Source of the DNA: Beroe ovata
Taxonomy: Eukaryota > Ctenophora > Nuda > Beroida > Beroidae
Assembly (NCBI GenBank): GCA_946803715.1
Contig: CAMPET010000098.1
Coordinates: forward strand, 60,979 to 71,908
Reading direction: 5' to 3'
Length of the DNA: 10,930 nt
The position numbers and the translations under genes were made by a program. The notes under the pieces are model-generated. The model had not been told where the DNA came from, searched no databases, and saw only the letters and a program-made list of their open reading frames with translations. How positions within the stretch are numbered: position 1 is the first letter of the stretch; every line of letters starts with the position of its first letter. This document shows positions 7,901 through 10,930 of the stretch, in pieces.

Positions 7901-8980
7901 TATGCGTGTGGCAGGGACTACCACTGTATAGTAGTAGATATAAGTGGGATAAAGGGGAAGTCTACATATTATTGGTACAGAACAAGAAATAAACTTGGGA
8001 AGTCTGGTATATAGGTAGATAGTAAACTGCAAAAGAGAGATGTTCGGTTATAGCCGTATTTCAGTAGGCATTTAGTATTTCAAAATGCTGAATATTAGGT
8101 CAATAAAACCCTACACTAAAGGTACTTTTGTTCATTTGGGATGGATTATATTTCGGGGTGCGCCGGTGACCTGTATGAGGTGTGACATGTATTGGGATAG
8201 CGGAGTTCCAATCCCATTCCTGTCACACCACTGCTCCAGCTGATCTAATCGTCTCTGTAACCGCGCACCCCACAGCGTCTTGCACAACTTCTTATCTTCC
8301 ATTATCTGAGAGAGAGAGAGAGATGGTGTCAAGAATATCTGTGTCAAAAATACCGTGGTTTCCGTGCAATCTGGGCTGAGTTGGTTCAACTTCACTGAGT
8401 TAGTTCAGGTTTTACCCCCGGTGTCGACAACTCCAAGTCATGAGTCTCACACTTATCTCACCTCAATCACACACACACACATCATTACTCTTTCCCTTCA
8501 CCGACCCCAACACCCCAATTCCCCCAACACTCTCTGATTAGATCATGGCTAGTTCAGATGAGGAGCAATGTCGACACTATGGGGGATAGTACAACCTCCC
8601 TACCACTTCAACAACAACAACAACAACATGCTCATGTCTACACTATGGGGGGAGTGGTACGTTAAACAACATCCCTCATAATATAGTTTGTTTTGAACGA
8701 GCGATTTGATACGAAATATTTGACAGGCCGATGATTAGATTCTGCAATTGGCAATCCTGGTGCCAGCTCATTATAAAAATTGGGGTCGTGTGACAGGATA
8801 GTACACAGTTAAGGGTTTGTGTGTGTGTGTGTGTGTGTGTGTGCACATTACCGCATTTGACAGCCATGTGTTGATGAACGCTAGGAGGTGATCGACAATG
8901 ACCCTCCTTGCTTCCTCTGGAACGAGTAGTCGGTGTAGAAGAGTCACAATGACAGACAGCACTGATATCACGTGATAAAC
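4489..8980 (-). CDS. AFDN: Afadin/canoe-like adhesion adaptor, 3' part of gene (eight exons, 5' incomplete)
   Basis: Joining minus-strand exons 8980-8852, 8305-8171, 7190-7046, 6148-5957, 5855-5772, 5480-5305, 5205-5040 and 4940-4489 gives 1479 bp, 492 codons plus TGA, with every junction in phase and every intron GT-AG. Residues 1 to about 135 are the C-terminal half of a DIL domain (FINTWLSNA; LNSLQVGTILRKYKPASDEQP). A linker follows to about residue 255 (FIEAAISITES), then a PDZ domain at about 255-340 (SLGVSIVGG carboxylate loop, DGRLKPGDQIL) and a tail of about 150 residues. The step from PDZ to VAKMAAAYYG resembles VAKQGAIYHG of vertebrate afadin. Afadins are junctional scaffolds that bind nectin C-termini, Rap/Ras and F-actin. 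RA and FHA domains would lie upstream and are missing. Radil is the main alternative, but linker and post-PDZ motifs favour afadin. The family identification is firm; exact splice sites are predicted. Confidence 0.85.
5040..5205 (-). CDS. AFDN: Afadin-like exon 7 of window: PDZ domain, second half
   Basis: The acceptor is TCTATCCCAG and the donor GTAAAT; length 166 bp, phase 0 to 1. It reads DGRLKPGDQILQVGGIS, then the alpha-B helix TQEEAASLLDKRG, then PTVTITVAKMAAAYYGIF. The first helix position, which reads the ligand -2 residue, appears to be Gln, as in vertebrate afadin (SQERAAELM), not the His of class I PDZ domains. The VAK...YYG ending is characteristic of afadin. Confidence 0.86.
5305..5480 (-). 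CDS. AFDN: Afadin-like exon 6 of window: PDZ domain, first half
   Basis: The exon begins after AAAATTTCAG and runs 176 bp. It encodes VDKPRSGSQSILEQ, then DIVTYTIQKYDLSLGVSIVG, then SHLGIFVKNIFRDGAAFE. SLGV occupies the GLGF carboxylate-binding position, and LGIFVKNI...GAA is a standard PDZ beta-strand and loop segment. The predicted donor is GTTGGA, which is weak, but it gives GAAFE|DGRLKPGD of exactly the length seen in other PDZ domains. Confidence 0.83.
5481..5771 (-). other. Afadin-like intron with two perfect short palindromes
   Basis: This 291-bp intron contains CGGCACGTGCCG (5621-5632), which includes an E-box-like CACGTG, and CTATACTAGCAGTATAG (5642-5658, 7-bp arms). It also has GCGCGC runs at both sides. 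Its function is unknown. Confidence 0.6.
5772..5855 (-). CDS. AFDN: Afadin-like exon 5 of window: short linker exon
   Basis: This small 84-bp exon has acceptor TAATTACAG and donor GTATGA, 101 bp after the previous exon. It encodes CGLEMMVNQDVQSWCLRPVQ and DSQPLHL in the only frame compatible with both neighbours (phase 1 in, phase 1 out). It sits where vertebrate afadin has C-x-x-x-FCRLVPH...TWTIYFEGAD. Similarity is modest, so support is mainly position, phase and clean splice sites. Confidence 0.68.
5957..6148 (-). CDS. AFDN: Afadin-like exon 4 of window: DIL to PDZ linker
   Basis: This 192-bp exon lies between acceptor AATTTCAG and donor GTGAGA. It needs the split codon G|AG from the previous exon. 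It reads E-FIEAAISITESTVDVKLRG, then EGEAIQLQIQDPII and LTDATLAFLENVCKS. The opening matches the afadin segment IENVVTVAENTADEL, and LAFLENVC matches LQEFLDPLC. The phase 1 exit fits the next exon. Confidence 0.8.
6437..6853 (-). CDS. Unidentified Lys/Glu-rich reading frame inside an afadin-like intron
   Basis: An open frame of 138 codons lies in the 897-bp intron between 7046 and 6148, on the gene's own strand. After an N-terminal third that overlaps a GC-rich inverted repeat, it becomes strongly charged and helix-like: RRRKVKGKLLSVMEKKARES, then RENEEQLKKTRED, ending NVVQLLKQSCE and TAG. Codon composition over 6437-6720 looks more protein-like than the flanking intron. I do not recognise a family. 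It could be a nested retrogene, a transposon remnant, an alternative terminal exon (acceptor-like TCTCTCAAG just upstream of ADANKGES) or chance. A 10-bp TTTTAATCTG repeat sits under its C-terminus. Confidence 0.3.
   Translation of the reverse strand: MSAMGNEDMLNKSGYKPSVIKWRGAWRRDRQRRAPATVCFICVSQADANKGESRLALDFGERFSKLHIRRRKVKGKLLSVMEKKARESIRENEEQLKKTREDTPYANIRCAQIKNRLKQIKNCEQILNVVQLLKQSCE
6743..6792. repeat. Imperfect GC-rich inverted repeat
   Basis: AGTGGCGGGCGCGCG and CGCGCCGCGCCACT are near-complementary ends around a loop containing CTGTCGATCACGACG. The layout resembles the GC islands of the 2.6-3.4 kb region and may be another small fold-back insertion, here within an intron. Confidence 0.55.
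7046..7190 (-). CDS. AFDN: Afadin-like exon 3 of window: end of DIL domain
   Basis: The acceptor is TTGTTCAG and the donor is the strong GTAAGT. The exon is 145 bp, phase 0 to 1: ITEVLRAPKYGMDQLADM, then the diagnostic CTELNSLQVGTILRKY and KPASDEQPVSK. Afadins carry a closely similar C-x-K-LNSLQ...LL-x-x-Y-x-x-APDEP segment here, making this exon one of the best identifiers of the gene. The codons for LRAP contain a GCGCGCGC run like the GC islands elsewhere in the window. Confidence 0.85.
7191..8170 (-). other. Largest afadin-like intron (980 bp)
   Basis: It holds a compound CA microsatellite and ordinary AT-rich sequence. Two CACGTG E-box-like sites lie near its 3' splice site (about 7202 and 7226). 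An open frame on the plus strand at 7784-8014 shows no protein signature. Confidence 0.55.
7527..7606. repeat. Compound (CA)n microsatellite with a duplicated unit
   Basis: CA runs are interrupted by a block ACACATACGTACACACACAAAC that occurs twice (about 7549-7570 and 7585-7606), 36 bp apart. The tract has therefore grown by duplication of a longer unit as well as by dinucleotide slippage. It lies in the 980-bp intron. Confidence 0.85.
8171..8305 (-). CDS. AFDN: Afadin-like exon 2 of window: DIL domain
   Basis: The acceptor is a long TC tract ending CAG (plus-strand GA repeat at 8306-8323). The exon is 135 bp, phase 0/0, starting IMEDKKLCKTLWG and containing ARLQRRLDQLEQWCDRNGIG, then LSQYMSHLIQ. 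It aligns with the LCSxxWGxxxRxxLxxIExWxxxxGL segment of the afadin DIL domain. The proposed donor is GTCACC, a weak site chosen because it keeps the phase to the next exon and ends where homology ends; reading on soon meets a stop. Confidence 0.8.
8609..8628. repeat. (CAA)n microsatellite
   Basis: About seven CAA units lie in the intron between the first two DIL exons of the window. They are flanked by a short direct repeat, GTCGACACTATGGGGG (8570-8585) and GTCTACACTATGGGGG (8636-8651), suggesting a small local duplication around the tract. Confidence 0.8.
8819..8843. repeat. (GT)n microsatellite at the left palindrome edge
   Basis: Twelve GT units plus G end at the first DIL exon's intron boundary. 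On the right side the same tract appears as a CA run (10903-10930) reaching the window end. The two microsatellites therefore mark the visible outer limits of the inverted repeat. Confidence 0.9.
8852..8980 (-). CDS. AFDN: Afadin-like exon 1 of window: DIL domain, middle
   Basis: The exon follows the acceptor TGTTTCAG and ends before the donor GTAATG. It is 129 bp, phase 0 at both ends, 43 residues: VYHVISVLSVIVTLLHR, then VIVDHLLAFINTWLSNA. The pattern hVxxVLSxxxxLLxR...LLxFINxWLxNxLV is that of the afadin DIL domain. The exon lies wholly inside the left arm of the large palindrome, so no upstream exon can be reached in this assembly. Its donor abuts the GT microsatellite. Confidence 0.82.
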
Positions 8981-9868
8981 CTGAAACATGGATCACGTGT
9001 TATCAACCAGCCATGATCTTGTATTTCAGAACAGGATGTAACAAAACACGTTTCTTTGTGCAGTTCTTCGTGTAGTTCTGATCATACGCCTACAGTACAA
9101 TTATACACGACTGTCATTGCAATGCAATAAGATGATGTTATACCGTTTTCATAACACATCTAAGGTTAATCCAACCATTTTGTCATAGATATATCAAGAA
9201 ACAATGGTTATTTTCAACGGTGAGGGGGGAGGGAGTAACCACTGATCAAAGACCGCATCCTCTCACAGCAACCAGCAGCAGCTGCTACACAGTGACATTT
9301 TAAACAGTGCCCTCCTAAACAGTGTGTTCAACCACTGCATATAACACTTCCTCAGATTTCACGAGTAATTACAGTAGCACATAACGGTTTGTGGCTGTGG
9401 TAGTAACTTGATATCGGTAACACATTAACGATGTAACACATATTCTGATCTTGAGGATCGCAAACATACACACAAACACACAGACAGAAGCACATTCACC
9501 CACACAAACACAATACAAACGAACATACTGATGCATCGTAATTGCATGAACACTGATTTTATTCAAACTGATACCATTCTGTTACAGAGTTCGAATATAC
9601 CACTCATACGACATACAGCAGACGTTTACAACAGTCCAGTATATGGATACCGGATAGGTATATTCACTGTACTCGAAACATTCACCCCGGTATAACGAAC
9701 TCTATTTGAGTAGGGAGTTAATAAATTCTGTTTTTCCTCTGATTTTGCGAGCTCAACAAATGAAACGAGAGTCTACTGTATTCACAAGAGAACTTTCGAT
9801 GTCTACATCTTCTTCAGTTTCTAAAAATAAATTGCGTTAGTAACTAAAGTTGTAAAAATCAATACGAA

Positions 9869-9910
9869 AACTTGAGTTACTAACTTGAGTTACTAACTTT
9901 AGTTACTAAC
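9869..9910. repeat. 13-bp tandem units at the palindrome centre
   Basis: Three head-to-tail copies of AACTTGAGTTACT (the third reads AACTTTAGTTACT) are followed by AAC. One inverted copy, AGTAACTAAAGTT, ends the left arm at 9839-9851. The third unit is thus part of the right arm, while the first two make up most of the unpaired centre. Confidence 0.85.
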
Positions 9911-10765
9911 GCAATTTATTTTTAGAAACTGAAGAAGATGTAGACATCGAAAGTTCTCTTGTGAATACAGTAGACTCTCGTTTCATTTGTTGAGCTCGCA
10001 AAATCAGAGGAAAAACAGAATTTATTAACTCCCTACTCAAATAGAGTTCGTTATACCGGGGTGAATGTTTCGAGTACAGTGAATATACCTATCCGGTATC
10101 CATATACTGGACTGTTGTAAACGTCTGCTGTATGTCGTATGAGTGGTATATTCGAACTCTGTAACAGAATGGTATCAGTTTGAATAAAATCAGTGTTCAT
10201 GCAATTACGATGCATCAGTATGTTCGTTTGTATTGTGTTTGTGTGGGTGAATGTGCTTCTGTCTGTGTGTTTGTGTGTATGTTTGCGATCCTCAAGATCA
10301 GAATATGTGTTACATCGTTAATGTGTTACCGATATCAAGTTACTACCACAGCCACAAACCGTTATGTGCTACTGTAATTACTCGTGAAATCTGAGGAAGT
10401 GTTATATGCAGTGGTTGAACACACTGTTTAGGAGGGCACTGTTTAAAATGTCACTGTGTAGCAGCTGCTGCTGGTTGCTGTGAGAGGATGCGGTCTTTGA
10501 TCAGTGGTTACTCCCTCCCCCCTCACCGTTGAAAATAACCATTGTTTCTTGATATATCTATGACAAAATGGTTGGATTAACCTTAGATGTGTTATGAAAA
10601 CGGTATAACATCATCTTATTGCATTGCAATGACAGTCGTGTATAATTGTACTGTAGGCGTATGATCAGAACTACACGAAGAACTGCACAAAGAAACGTGT
10701 TTTGTTACATCCTGTTCTGAAATACAAGATCATGGCTGGTTGATAACACGTGATCCATGTTTCAG

Positions 10766-10894
10766 GTTTATCACGTGATATCAGTGCTGTCTGTCATTGT
10801 GACTCTTCTACACCGACTACTCGTTCCAGAGGAAGCAAGGAGGGTCATTGTCGATCACCTCCTAGCGTTCATCAACACATGGCTGTCAAATGCG
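10766..10894 (+). pseudogene. Inverted second copy of afadin-like DIL exon
   Basis: This is the mirror image of the exon at 8980-8852, with acceptor TGTTTCAG before it and donor GTAATG after it, encoding the same 43 residues on the plus strand (AFINTWLSNA at the end). It points away from the palindrome centre, so any transcript reaching it would start in the palindrome or the opposite arm, without RA, FHA or early DIL exons. It may be an artefactual duplicate, a dead exon, or the start of a second gene copy beyond the window. Confidence 0.7.
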
Positions 10895-10930
10895 GTAATG
10901 TGCACACACACACACACACACACACACACA

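Larger units (their letters stand above)
8818..10928. repeat. Giant inverted repeat (palindrome) with arms of about 1.03 kb
   Basis: Bases 8818-9851 are the reverse complement of 9895-10928, with the same symmetry axis (9873) at both ends of the arms. There is therefore no net length difference, and no mismatch was seen in the stretches compared. The 43-bp centre (9852-9894) is asymmetric. Each arm contains a complete DIL exon, its acceptor, about 870 bp of upstream intron-like DNA and the GT/CA microsatellite at the outer edge. The window ends inside the right microsatellite. The structure is plain in the sequence; whether it exists in the genome is not. Confidence 0.95.

Noticed and set aside
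4489-8980. Radil, or a myosin V-type DIL protein, as the gene's identity
   Set aside because: Myosin V lacks a PDZ domain. Radil shares DIL and PDZ domains, but the LNSLQ...SDEQP segment, the FIEAAISITES linker and the VAK...YYG ending after the PDZ fit afadin better.
9369-10377. Two identical 65-codon frames (9369-9566 minus, 10180-10377 plus)
   Set aside because: They are mirror images in the palindrome arms over a CA-rich tract with no protein features. They are useful only as proof of arm identity.

Overview
The window is animal nuclear DNA. It is AT-rich, has GT-AG introns, CA/GT microsatellites and transposon-like repeats, and shows no bacterial gene organisation. Divergence of the coding exons from vertebrate homologues, short introns and GCGCGC islands in AT-rich DNA would suit an early-branching marine invertebrate such as a sponge. 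That assignment is a weak inference.

The one clear gene is on the minus strand, from 8980 down to 4489. Eight exons join in phase into 492 codons plus a stop. They encode the second half of a DIL domain, a linker, a complete PDZ domain and a short Ser/Pro-rich then acidic tail. Domain order and local motifs identify an afadin (AFDN/canoe) homologue, the adaptor linking nectin-type adhesion receptors to actin. The 5' half (RA, FHA and early DIL in the family) is absent. The tail is far shorter than in described afadins.

The right end, about 8818 to 10928, is a giant inverted repeat: two arms of about 1.03 kb, identical wherever compared, around a 43-bp centre. The arms carry the most upstream afadin exon in divergent orientations, so the gene's 5' part is cut off on both sides. 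It is either a fold-back assembly/library artefact or a very young palindromic duplication. Short inverted and tandem 13-bp units at the centre suggest self-primed template switching.

The left end (1 to about 1806) holds decayed exons of a striated-type myosin II heavy-chain tail on the minus strand, with stops and frameshifts. The exon-bearing segment is present twice (1-551 and 1287-1806). A tRNA-like sequence starts at the end of the left copy, next to an N.

Between these, 1807 to about 4350 is AT-rich intergenic sequence with no convincing gene. It contains GC-rich fold-back repeats built from a recurrent motif containing AACATCCGGCAA. An unidentified lysine/glutamate-rich reading frame lies in a large afadin intron (6437-6853). 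No coordinated multi-gene system is visible.
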